NCBI GenBank assembly: GCA_019637435.1
Contig: JAHBVO010000005.1
Span: 434,001 to 498,000, forward strand
DNA from: Candidatus Obscuribacterales bacterium
Lineage (GTDB): Bacteria; Cyanobacteriota; Vampirovibrionia; Obscuribacterales; Obscuribacteraceae
DNA length: 64,000 nucleotides
Reading direction: 5' to 3'
A program made the translations under genes and the position numbers. Position 1 is the first letter of the stretch. Each line of letters begins with the position of its first letter. Below, in pieces: positions 43,130-52,800 of this stretch. The notes beneath the pieces were generated by a model. The model did no database searches. It was not told the DNA's origin and saw only the letters and a program-made list of their open reading frames with translations.

Positions 43130-46114
43130 TTACTGTCCTTGCTGTTGCAGCTCTCTCTCACGACGAATGATATCGTCGACGTTGAAGAAGATACCCTGTC
43201 TGTTAACGCTGGCAGCATCTACGGGTCTCTGGTCTACCGATATAGTGGCGTTAAAGGCGGGTCCGAGATAGTCAGCGTTAGATCCGATGCGCTTTGCCTC
43301 TCCGCGATGACGGTCGTTCAAACCACCGCCGAAAGTCGACCAGTAGGTATCGGCCAGGAGCGGAAGCGTATTGCTAACGCCCGGGTCGCGGAGCAGATCG
43401 CCTTTCCCGAGGATATCGTGATTGAATCGTACTCGTCCAAGGTCGAAAGCTGCCGTCACAGACTCTTGCATGCCGACGGCTTGAATGCCATATCTGAGAT
43501 TCTGTACGTTTTGGTTGGCGTAATAACCGACCTTGTCACTGAGACCGAGTTTAGCCGCTGCACTCAAAACCAGGAAGTTAGTGGTACCGCCTTTGGCGAA
43601 ATCTGTGAGGGCTTCGGTACCGGATTTGGTGCCGTTCCAATAATTAACGGATTCAACGACGCCGGCATATCCATAACCACCAATGGCGGTAGCTTTCGAC
43701 ATACCCAGAGCTTCAGTGATAGAAGTCTTGGCGGCAGCATTAGAAGTGCCTGCTAACTTCGCAGCTTCGCCCCATTTTGCGGACATTCCAAAGAATGCAG
43801 AATTCATCAAGCCTTGCATCGCGAACTGCTTGGCGGCCTGGTCGGCCGGTGTCAGGCCCAGTGCGACGTCACCAGCTGTGGTGACGGCGGATGAACCAAA
43901 ACCGTATGCCATCGAAGTTTTCGTAAGTCCAATCTTAGCAGCATTCTCAGCTACGAATGTTCTGGTACCGTTGGCGATGGCACCAATTCTCGAGGTGCTG
44001 GCCGCGACGTTCGCGGTAGTTCCAAGTGCGCCGACTCCTTCCGTCGCAGCTGCCGTGCCGGCGGCTCTGGCACCGGAGGCCCACGGAGCGACAATCATGG
44101 ACGAGGTCATGAAGCCAATCTTTGCCCCCTTCCAGGCGCTCTCCCAACCAGCGTCTTTGTTGACGGTCCGCTCGATGCCCCAGTGAGTCAAGGCGGCACC
44201 ACCGGTACCGACTGCAGTGGCAGTGATAGCGGTTGCAACCAGTCCTGCACCAGCCGCGGAACCAAGACCAAGGGTTCCAATCGTCAAACCGGCGGCTACT
44301 ACAATCGACGCACCGACTGCGACATAACCCCAGTTGCGGTTCCACCATCCGCTAAAACCTGGTTCGGTTTTACCAATTTTGTCTTCGAGGTTGAGTTGCT
44401 TTTTGAGAGCATCGTCATGCTCACCGTTCTGGAACTGTTTGTACAAGCTGTTCGCTTTGCTGTAGTCTTCTTTGGCCTCATACCAGTTAGCTTCCAGGTA
44501 AGTGGTCAGGTTTTCTCTGCGATCCATGAATGCATGGCGCTGTTGCATTGTGTTGTCGATCACTTGAATTTCGCGTTTCGTGCGTTCCAGATCGATCTTC
44601 TCTTCATCAGAAAGGTTCTGCTTCTTCTCGAGTTCTTGCTGTTGCTTGAGCAGATTCTGCTTATCGTTTTGAAGCACCTTGTCAGCGGCTTCCATTTCTT
44701 GCTTCGCCTTGACGTTCTGTTGCTTCATCTGGTCGAGCAATTCACCGGCAGATTGACCGGGTTTACTCGAATCGCGGTAGATGTCGCCTTTCTCCAGTGC
44801 AGCCAAAAACTTCGTTTGAGTAGTCTGGTAATCGCCACCGTCATTCGACGAGCCCATTGTCAGTTTCGTATCCAGAGCTTGCATACTCTGGTCTCTGTAT
44901 CCGCCCTTCTCATCGTAGATTAGCTCAGGCGTATCAGTTTTTACTTTATTGAAAATCGATTGCGCTTCATTGAGTTGTCCATGCTCCGACATGTATTTCA
45001 CCATGTCGAGACGGGCATGGCTGCTGACATAGACGATGTTCATCATCTCTTCTGAAGTTTGATTTTCCAGGTTGCGCGGAAGAACCGCCTGACTGGCAAG
45101 CCAACCAACGTTCACTTGATCAGCAAGTCTGTTAGCCTCTTTCAATAGGTCGAACTGACCAAGCTGTTTCGTTTGCCCGTCGATAACAACAGTTTGCGGT
45201 TGACCGGTTTTCTCTGCTTGAGTGGCAGCCGTCATCAACTGAATAATTTCCTGACTGCGCTGCTGTTGCGATGCGGCGAAATTCATGCCGATCGACTGCT
45301 CATACTGTGTATAAACATCCGAGACTTTCAAGTCCGGGTCTTCCTGACCGGCACGCTTCATCAAATCGAAAGCTCTGCCTTGAGCTTCAGCAGGAATTTT
45401 GTCGCCCAGCGCGAGATTCGGATTGTCGTAGCCTTTAGCCACCATTTCAGCTTCAACGAGCTTGACGAAAGCCGGCGCGTGGCGCAGCTTTTCCATCTCT
45501 ACACGATCTTGAAGATTCAAATCGAGTTCGTCGATCTTCTGACGGCGGGCGGGGTCGGAACCTGCCTTTGCGCGCTCTGCATCAATGACTTCTTTAGTAA
45601 GTAAGTTGGGATTCAAGCCCAGTTCTTTAGCAAGATTATTGCGATCGCTGATGTTGCCGTTCAACATCGCTTGCACTGTTTCCTGGTTGATAGCAGCGGC
45701 AGCGGTTTTCGCTTGCTCGAGTTCGGTGCGAAGAGTTTTCTTCAGCTCTGTGACGACATCTTTGACTTTCATCTGGCGATCGCCGATTTGAAGAACATCG
45801 TCGCCCGTCTTGCCGGAACGCGCGATCGCATCGAGGTCTTGCTTGATTGCGTTAACTTTGCCGGCATGTAGCAACGGATCATCTGGCTCACCGTTTGCTT
45901 GAGCAGTATCCGTAGTCTTGTCGGAAGCGTCTTTCGGCTTCGGAGCTTCTTTAGGCGCATCAGCCTTGGCGGTCTCCGCCTTAGGCGGTCCGGCTAACGC
46001 AGCGTCAACTTGCGAGCGCAATGGGCTTTCGCTGTGATCCGCGTCAGCCGCTGTGTGCTTGGTATCGTCGTGCCCTTTATTTGCGCCGATGAGCTCGGTT
46101 GATTTGCTACCCAA
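43130..46114 (-). CDS. Very large repeat protein, paralogue A (~994 aa)
   Basis: About 994 aa from a TTG at 46114 (GAGGAAA upstream); the frame also allows TTG 46156, but a promoter at 46163-46191 would start transcription there. It has no signal peptide. Order: acidic/Lys-rich N-terminus (1-75), long helical region (75-400) with LNLQDRVEMEKLRHAPAFVK and VNVGWLASQ, coiled coil (about 420-540), a Gly/Ala hydrophobic block (about 590-643), then at least two ~60-residue Gly-rich units, for example GYGYAGVVESVNYWNGTKSG and its follower. The tail has GIFFNVDDIIRR. Block order and many motifs match the next gene (paralogue B). The family is unknown to me; the hydrophobic Gly-rich units suggest membrane association. 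Confidence 0.85.
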   Translation of the reverse strand: MGSKSTELIGANKGHDDTKHTAADADHSESPLRSQVDAALAGPPKAETAKADAPKEAPKPKDASDKTTDTAQANGEPDDPLLHAGKVNAIKQDLDAIARSGKTGDDVLQIGDRQMKVKDVVTELKKTLRTELEQAKTAAAAINQETVQAMLNGNISDRNNLAKELGLNPNLLTKEVIDAERAKAGSDPARRQKIDELDLNLQDRVEMEKLRHAPAFVKLVEAEMVAKGYDNPNLALGDKIPAEAQGRAFDLMKRAGQEDPDLKVSDVYTQYEQSIGMNFAASQQQRSQEIIQLMTAATQAEKTGQPQTVVIDGQTKQLGQFDLLKEANRLADQVNVGWLASQAVLPRNLENQTSEEMMNIVYVSSHARLDMVKYMSEHGQLNEAQSIFNKVKTDTPELIYDEKGGYRDQSMQALDTKLTMGSSNDGGDYQTTQTKFLAALEKGDIYRDSSKPGQSAGELLDQMKQQNVKAKQEMEAADKVLQNDKQNLLKQQQELEKKQNLSDEEKIDLERTKREIQVIDNTMQQRHAFMDRRENLTTYLEANWYEAKEDYSKANSLYKQFQNGEHDDALKKQLNLEDKIGKTEPGFSGWWNRNWGYVAVGASIVVAAGLTIGTLGLGSAAGAGLVATAITATAVGTGGAALTHWGIERTVNKDAGWESAWKGAKIGFMTSSMIVAPWASGARAAGTAAATEGVGALGTTANVAASTSRIGAIANGTRTFVAENAAKIGLTKTSMAYGFGSSAVTTAGDVALGLTPADQAAKQFAMQGLMNSAFFGMSAKWGEAAKLAGTSNAAAKTSITEALGMSKATAIGGYGYAGVVESVNYWNGTKSGTEALTDFAKGGTTNFLVLSAAAKLGLSDKVGYYANQNVQNLRYGIQAVGMQESVTAAFDLGRVRFNHDILGKGDLLRDPGVSNTLPLLADTYWSTFGGGLNDRHRGEAKRIGSNADYLGPAFNATISVDQRPVDAASVNRQGIFFNVDDIIRRERELQQQGQ

Positions 46115-46162
46115 GGTCTTTTCCTCAATTCCGCTTGTGATATTGCTCCAATCCAAACGGTT

Positions 46163-46191
46163 CTATACGGAACATACCCATTTTGGACAAT
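46163..46191 (-). promoter_or_regulatory. Putative promoter for paralogue A
   Basis: On the minus strand, TTGTCC (46191-46186), a 17-bp spacer and TATAGA (46168-46163) fit sigma-70 spacing. Initiation near 46156 supports a separate transcript for the 43-46 kb gene and a start codon inside it at 46114. Confidence 0.45.
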
Positions 46192-46277
46192 ACTCAGTCG
46201 AATAAATTTTGGAAACTACCGACAACAGGGGGTTTCAGGGAAGATTAAATCTAAAAACTCCGCTTGACAATACCTTG

Positions 46278-49200
46278 TTATTTCTTGGGCTTGCGGCTGT
46301 AATCGAAGAACAGTCCTCGCTTGTCGTCCTTTTTAGCATTCGGGTCAGTCGAATCGCCGCCGGAGACAGTCGGTCTGTAAAGCGGGTCTGGGTCCTTCTT
46401 ATCCGCTCGAAGACTTCCAGCCAGGGTAGGGCTCAAGGCGTCAAGATTGGAGTTTATGTTTTTACGATCGCCCAGGTGTTTTGGATCCAGCTCGCTTCCA
46501 TAATTACGATCGAGGAAGTCGGCAACCAGAGGCGCCACGAACCCGCTACCCTGGTCTTTGATGTAGTATGGCTTACCCATCACATCGTGCAAAATGCGCT
46601 TGGAACCGACGCTGATAGCCACGTTCCATGACTCTTGCATCATGAAGGCACGCATCGCGTAATTTCTCGCATCACGCATCGTCGGCGCCACTACGCTGGC
46701 TCCCGTTCCATGATCGGACAAACCGTATTTCTTCAACGCAGCAAAACTGGCAGTGTCAATCAGGGTGTTATAGGCACCATCTTTCAAGGCCTGCTCTCCG
46801 GACTTCCCATCAAGTGCCCACGCTTTCAGTTCAGGCGCTGCGCCTAAACCCAAACCGCCTCCAACTGTCCATTTATTGAGACCAAACCGTCCAAGACCGG
46901 TAGTGGCGCCGGGCATCGAAGGATGCATCTTGGTTGCCAGTCCGAACATCAGCGTATATTGAGTACTATTCATAGCTCCATCTTTGGCCGCTTTATCCAG
47001 AGGCTTGCCATCGACGGCGACACTTACTGCTTCCGGTCCGAAACCTAAAGCCAGACCCGTGCCTACCGTATAGCGGTTCAGCATTGCCGTTTTAATCGCA
47101 CTGGTTTCACCTGCAAGTCCCCAGTTGCGCGAGATGCCCATCATGAGGCTATTGAACACGCCTTCTTTAGTGCCATCCACCGTAGCCTTGCCGATCGGTT
47201 TATTCTCGAAGTAGACGTTACCGGCTTCAAGGCTGTACGACATAGCCAAACTACCTGCCAACAAGCCTTTGGTTACACCGATTTTGCTCGCCATGTTACC
47301 GATTTGACTGGTAGCGGCAACTTCGGTTCCCAACTTCGCTCGATACGCCTGTGCTGCCCACGGGCTTGCAACCAGCGCCGCGCTCATGCCGCCTATCTTC
47401 GCGCCGTCGCGAAACTCCGGCCAACCAGCCTGATCGTTGACCGTTCTGTGAATTCCCCAGTGAACTCCTCCTCCGGCAAACGCACCACCCGCGGTGGCGA
47501 CAACCGCCGTTGTGGTCACTCCAGCGCCAACATAACCTGCGGCACCAATCAGACCAACGCCAGTCAGAGTGCCGGCGACAGCCGCGCCGGCCACAGCGAA
47601 CTTCTTATAGTTACGCTTCCAGTAGCCATCCAGAGTATCGTCGGTCATCTTTGCCAGATCTGAAACCGTTTGCAGATCCCGATTGCCGGCCTTCATGGCA
47701 GCGAGTTGCTCGTCGAGGCTCGGGTCTTTCGCCAATGAGCTTTCAAACAGTTCATGCGCAGACTTGGCGCCACCTTGCGACAGATGGATCAAGCCCTCGG
47801 TAAAATCGGTCATGGCGTCCATACGCTTTGCGTATTGCTCGCGCTCCTCGCGGGTTAGACGGAGCGATGCCATCTGTCTCTCAATACGAGCTTTCTCGAC
47901 CTCTTCGTCCTGGTTGAGTTCTCTATTGTCGTACGCTTTCTTCTTCGCTTCCAGTGCCTCGACTTCTTTGTCGAGAACTTGATTCGCAGAAGTTATATCC
48001 TTCTTGGTCTGCTCTCTGACAATCTTCATCATCTTCAACGCTTCTGAGGAAGTCGCTGAGTCTGAATTCAAGTATTTAAGAACATCTCCATCGTTGCCGA
48101 GTGTTCCATCCTTCAACTTTTGAACGAATTTGTTGGCATCGTCAGTGGTACCAATCTTATCCTTACCAAGCTTGTCGAACAGTACCAGTTGTGCAGTATC
48201 GAAGTTAGCCGGATTAATGGTTAAACCTAAATTGACAGCACGGTCGAGCTGCTCGTATGACTTACCGTCTTCGTGTTTGCGATAGACAACTTTGTCGCCT
48301 TCTTTTGCGAAGATCAATTCCGGGGAGTCCGCTTTGACCTGTGCCATCAAACCTTGAGCTTCGTGAAAGCGTCCTTGCGAGACGAGATGCTCGGAATATT
48401 TGAGACGAGCATTGCTGCCCATGCGAACAATGTCCAGCAGTTCATCGGATACTTTGGATTTGATGTTGTCTTCGCGATAAGTCTGATTAGCAAGCCAGCC
48501 AACATTGAGGGTCTCAGCAATTCGCAACGCGTTTTTAAAATGCTGCTCTTTATCACCTTCTCCGTCCTTCGCAGCATTCAACTCTTGAGCTATTGTCTCA
48601 GCGCGTTTCTGCTGCTGAGCCATGTAGTGGACTTTTACGGTTTTGTCCGAAGTCTCGAAAACCTCCTTGGCTTCGCGAATTTCTTTGCCCTCGCCGAAGG
48701 CGTCAAGGTCGTTCTTTCCGCCTGGTGGGGTGATGCTTTTAATAACGTCGAATGCTTTCTTGATCTCTGCGTCAGGGACCTCATCACCGACTTTCACAGC
48801 GGGGTCCAGATAACCACGAGCCCGGAATTCCGCTTCGACAAGGCGCACCGTCATTGGTGCAAAGTGAAGGCGGGAAATCGCATCCCGGTCCACCATTACT
48901 TGAGCTAATTCCTGGATTTTCGCTTGTTTGGGTTTATCACCGGCCGCTTTCTGATACTCGTCCTTGAGTTTTCCAGGAGTCAATGATGCCGGCTCCAGAC
49001 CGAGATCCTTGCACAGTCTATCGCGATCGGCAGTGGTCTGTTTCGCTAAATCGTCGATACCAGGATTGGTGGCGGTGCCTTTCATAAGAATGGCATCAGC
49101 GCCTTTTTTACTGCGCTCGATCTCAGCCGCCATCTCGGTTTTCAGCTGGGCGACCCGTTCAGCGACCTTTACTTCCTTGAACACGCCATTGTCTTGCACC

Positions 49201-49604
49201 GAAATTTTTTCGTCGGGTTTTCGCTTCTGCTGAATAAGTAAATCAAGTTCACGAGCCAGATTCTGAGCACGATCTATGCTTTCATACGGATCAATCGGAT
49301 CGCTTTCTTTAATCGCGCCCGCTTCAGCGCGGTCAGAGACTTTGGTTTTGTCACCTTTCTGTTCAGCCGCCGGCTCGCCTGCCTGAGCAACATCCTGAAC
49401 GTCGCCCGCCTTGCCTGCCGGGGCAACATCCTGAACGCCACCCGCCTTCTCTGTCTTTGCCGCGACTGCAGGCGTAGCGTCGTCATAGACGTCATCGTGC
49501 AACGGCGTAAGTACATCGTCATCAGACTCTTCTTCTGCATGAAACGATTCAACGCGCACGCCCGGCTTGTGAGCAGCGTTTTGAACTGGCTTTTCATCCA
49601 CCAT
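46278..49604 (-). CDS. Very large repeat protein, paralogue B (~1108 aa)
   Basis: 1108 aa from ATG 49604 (AGAGG upstream). It has no signal peptide. The N-terminus is acidic with a short duplicated GDVQDVAQAGE-like segment. A helical region with LNVGWLANQ and ADSPELIF follows, then a coiled coil (about 570-625), a Gly/Ala hydrophobic block (about 663-715) and four similar ~60-residue units, the last three very clear: FENKPIGKATVDGTKEGVFN, VDGKPLDKAAKDGAMNSTQY and LDGKSGEQALKDGAYNTLID. The tail is MQESWNVAISVGSKRILHDV, then a conserved RGLFFDYSRK end. Paralogue A has the same plan with fewer units, so the pair arose by duplication. The function is unknown. Confidence 0.88.
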   Translation of the reverse strand: MVDEKPVQNAAHKPGVRVESFHAEEESDDDVLTPLHDDVYDDATPAVAAKTEKAGGVQDVAPAGKAGDVQDVAQAGEPAAEQKGDKTKVSDRAEAGAIKESDPIDPYESIDRAQNLARELDLLIQQKRKPDEKISVQDNGVFKEVKVAERVAQLKTEMAAEIERSKKGADAILMKGTATNPGIDDLAKQTTADRDRLCKDLGLEPASLTPGKLKDEYQKAAGDKPKQAKIQELAQVMVDRDAISRLHFAPMTVRLVEAEFRARGYLDPAVKVGDEVPDAEIKKAFDVIKSITPPGGKNDLDAFGEGKEIREAKEVFETSDKTVKVHYMAQQQKRAETIAQELNAAKDGEGDKEQHFKNALRIAETLNVGWLANQTYREDNIKSKVSDELLDIVRMGSNARLKYSEHLVSQGRFHEAQGLMAQVKADSPELIFAKEGDKVVYRKHEDGKSYEQLDRAVNLGLTINPANFDTAQLVLFDKLGKDKIGTTDDANKFVQKLKDGTLGNDGDVLKYLNSDSATSSEALKMMKIVREQTKKDITSANQVLDKEVEALEAKKKAYDNRELNQDEEVEKARIERQMASLRLTREEREQYAKRMDAMTDFTEGLIHLSQGGAKSAHELFESSLAKDPSLDEQLAAMKAGNRDLQTVSDLAKMTDDTLDGYWKRNYKKFAVAGAAVAGTLTGVGLIGAAGYVGAGVTTTAVVATAGGAFAGGGVHWGIHRTVNDQAGWPEFRDGAKIGGMSAALVASPWAAQAYRAKLGTEVAATSQIGNMASKIGVTKGLLAGSLAMSYSLEAGNVYFENKPIGKATVDGTKEGVFNSLMMGISRNWGLAGETSAIKTAMLNRYTVGTGLALGFGPEAVSVAVDGKPLDKAAKDGAMNSTQYTLMFGLATKMHPSMPGATTGLGRFGLNKWTVGGGLGLGAAPELKAWALDGKSGEQALKDGAYNTLIDTASFAALKKYGLSDHGTGASVVAPTMRDARNYAMRAFMMQESWNVAISVGSKRILHDVMGKPYYIKDQGSGFVAPLVADFLDRNYGSELDPKHLGDRKNINSNLDALSPTLAGSLRADKKDPDPLYRPTVSGGDSTDPNAKKDDKRGLFFDYSRKPKK
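46707..47280 (-). repeat. Three tandem ~200-bp protein-coding repeats
   Basis: Three copies of a ~60-67-residue unit lie at about 47113-47280, 46909-47080 and 46707-46879, spaced ~200 bp. The protein pattern is: hydrophobic Gly-rich helix, (V/L)DGK, 7-8 residues, KDG, (A/V)xN, hydrophobic helix, then a basic-aromatic turn. The DNA has diverged, so the repeats are seen at protein level. Confidence 0.7.
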
Positions 49605-49836
49605 CGGTGAACCTCTAAACTTTGGCTTTCGCCAGAAACAATCAGTAGAAGTGTCTATTCTGTTATTCCCAGAATTTGACATTTCGAGACGACTCAAAGC
49701 CTAAAACCCGCACGGTGTGTGACCTTAGACAGATCGCAATATCACAAGTCGCGTCATCCTCGAAGCCCCTCACGTATCTCGAATACACTTCCTATGGTCG
49801 GAGTCCCTATCAGGTCCTTTTCTCAAATGGCAAATG

Positions 49837-49870
49837 AAAACCGGCTCGCTGACTGCAGCAAGCCGGTTTT
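49837..49870. terminator. Bidirectional terminator after the giant gene
   Basis: AAAACCGGCT (49837-49846) pairs perfectly with AGCCGGTTTT (49861-49870) around a 14-base loop, so both strands end in TTTT. It lies 26 bases past the stop of the 2080-aa gene and separates it from paralogue B. Confidence 0.75.
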
Positions 49871-49895
49871 ATTACTCTTGATTATGGAAGACCGA

Positions 49896-52800
49896 TTAGC
49901 CGCCAGGCGGTGGTGGTTCCTCGATCTCACCGTTCGGCTTCGGTTTCGGAGCTTCCGTCGGAGTCGCCGGTTTCGGAGTCTCAGTCGGAGTTGCTGGCTT
50001 CGGAGTCTCAGTCGGAGTCGCCGGCTTCGGCACTTCGGCTTTCGGAGGGACTTGTTCCTGAGCTTCTTCGATAGTCGTTCTCTGCGGAGGCAGAGGCGTG
50101 TTATCGATCGGCTTCTGTGCATTACGCAGCAAGTCTTTGTACCGACCGACGTTGAGGCGCGGTCCAAGCCCGTCGACGGTGCTCGGCAGCATCGTTCCTG
50201 CAAACACACCACCTGCGGCCATGGTGGGTCCGGAGAGTACTCCGGCGTTCCAATTGTTCCAACGGGTTGGAGACAGAGGGAATACCGATTGCATGGTCTT
50301 TCTGAAGTTGCCGTATTCCGGGTTTGACCATACAGGCTTGTAGATAGCGCCGGGCTTCATGAACATCGAACCGAACAAAGCCTGACCAGGCGTTCCTACG
50401 GCCGCTGACGCTACAGGGACCATCCATCTTGCGTAGACCGGCAGTTCTTCAGGATTTACGCCGTCCACGGTCGGGAAGTGCGATTCCTTCAATGCGTTCA
50501 ACCAGGTGTAATCTTCACCTTTTGGATCAGTGTAAACCGGGTGCGCATCGCCGCCCTGGGGAAGCGTGACCCCGAATAATTGACCCGTCATGTCGTATGG
50601 CTTCACGATTGTGTTGTACGTACCGGCCGCACCAAGGGCGCCGTAGAAGCCACTTGCACTGCGAGCGCGAGCCAGAACTTCCGGAGTCGCTTTTGCAGGA
50701 TCGATAGCCGTGAATTGGAAGCGATCCGTCACTACTCTTCGTGCGCCGTCGAGTTTGCCGACCGTGTAGGCACCAGCATCGTATGCCTTGCCCGGGATGG
50801 TCTTCAGATAGAAGTTCTTCGAGCCGAGAGGCGCGATAGTTTCCATCGTCGCACTGCCCATGTTGGCCCAACCTTGCTTGGTCGTGACCGTGTTCCAGGC
50901 ACTGTACGCACCATCTCTGGTGGCTTTCGCTCCACTGCTGAGTCGGGAGATAATGCTGCGTTCGCCTGTGAGCGGCGAAGCGGCCATTACTTCCTTCAAG
51001 GCTGCCGGTGTCAGCATAGACGTGCGCTCGGCAGCTGGAACGAGGGAGAGCAGACGCTGGAGACCAGGTCCTTCCAGCACGCGAGTGCCCATGCCCACCA
51101 CATCGGTGAGCTTGGTCGCGTCTGTGATGGCAGGAACCATCTTGCCGCCTTTCTCAACTTTGAGACCGGCAGACTGCAACTCGTCCAGTTTCGGGAAGAT
51201 TGTCTTGAAGCTGAGTTTTTCAGTTTCAGCTGCAAGCTTATGAGCCTGTCCGACTTTGGTTACACCATATCTCTCAGCCGTTGCTAGCAACTGTTGACCT
51301 TGAGGCGTAGTCGCGATATCGGCAAGTGCCTCTCTGATATTGGCATTGTCGGCTAAACCGTTGGTTTTCTGCGCGAGTTCTTGAAGAGCAGCCTGATCGT
51401 TGCTGACCATCTTCTTCAAGTCGCCTACCGTCTTGACTCCTCCTGCATCAGCTTTGGCGATTCGTGCCGCGATTGCATCGGGCTTGATTCCAGACGATGC
51501 TTTTGCATCTTTCATGATCGCTTCGGCTACTGTGCCTGCCCGAGCGCCTGTGAGCTGAGCCTTCTCGAGAGCAGCTGCCACTGTCGGGTCCAGCACTCCT
51601 TCGGTGAGGAGCTTGGTGCCGCGCGGCATGTTGACGAATGCCTTAGCTTCGTTGATGTAGCCCTGAGACTTGAGAAGATCCATCAGTTTGCCTGTGGTTT
51701 CGTAACCTTCTCTGGCGTAAAACTCGGCAGATGCCTTCGTGTCCATCAAAGCGAACTGTCTTGGTCCCTTGGATGCTCCGGTGATGAAACTGCCACGTCC
51801 AGACAGACGACCACCGACTTCGGCAGCAGCTAGTGAGCCGCCGACGTGAACCATACTGTCCGTCCAACTTTCTTTGACGCCGGTCATGGCGTAGAAACCC
51901 TGGTTGCGCGCGACAACGCCAGCGACAGGAGCACTGTATTCAGCAACCTTTAGCATCGCTCCGGCATAGCGTCCGTAAGAACCCATAGAGCGCTCGAAGA
52001 AGGCGGCAACCTTCGGGTTGCGAGTAGCGGCCATCGTGCCGAGGACACCAATGACGATACCAGCATCAAGCAGAATACTATCGAACGAGCTATCCTTGCG
52101 AATCTGTTGATTCAGGTTCTTAATGCTGTGCATATCGATAATAATCGGCACGCCACCATCATTCTTACCAACAAGCTCACCACCTTTAAGGGATACTTTC
52201 TCGCCCTTTTCGTTGATGACGGTCTCACCTTCCTTACCAACGTAAAGTTTGTATTTCTCCGGATTGTCCATCACATCAGCCAGTACGCCGAACAGCGAGG
52301 CTACACCAGGATTGTCCTTGGCGGTTTTCGCATCGAGCGGATCAACTCCGAGAATGTCTCTTGTGTGCTGAAGAGCACGTTGAGCAGGATCGATCGCTTT
52401 ATCAGGTTTGAACGCCGATCCCTGACCGAACTTGATTTCCTGAATTCCGGCAATCTCACCCTTATCGTTGAGTTTCGGAACGATTTCCGTACCCAGATAG
52501 AGTTGAGCAAGGAATTTATTCGTGTTGATCGGAGACTTCACGAAACCGGAGTCTACATCTTCACCCTTGATCGCGGTGTAAACCTTCTGCATCTGTTGAC
52601 GCAGAGTGGACTTGCTACCGTCGGGCATCTCGACGACGCTGTTCGGAATTAACGGCATATCTTCAATCAATCTCGCCGCTTCTTGATTCATCAAGTCGAC
52701 GATCCTCACATCCTTGCCGTCCACCTTAACCGGTGTGGTCAATCGCTCGGACTTGTCGCGAGCCTCAATACCAGCGGCTTCAGCGTCTTTATACTGACCC

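Noticed and set aside
44183..44923. A 246-codon plus-strand frame with hydrophobic stretches
   Set aside because: The hydrophobic residues are the antisense of a Lys/Gln-rich coiled coil in paralogue A.
50580..51287. A 235-codon plus-strand frame inside the giant gene
   Set aside because: Antisense to a continuous 2080-codon frame; composition looks random.
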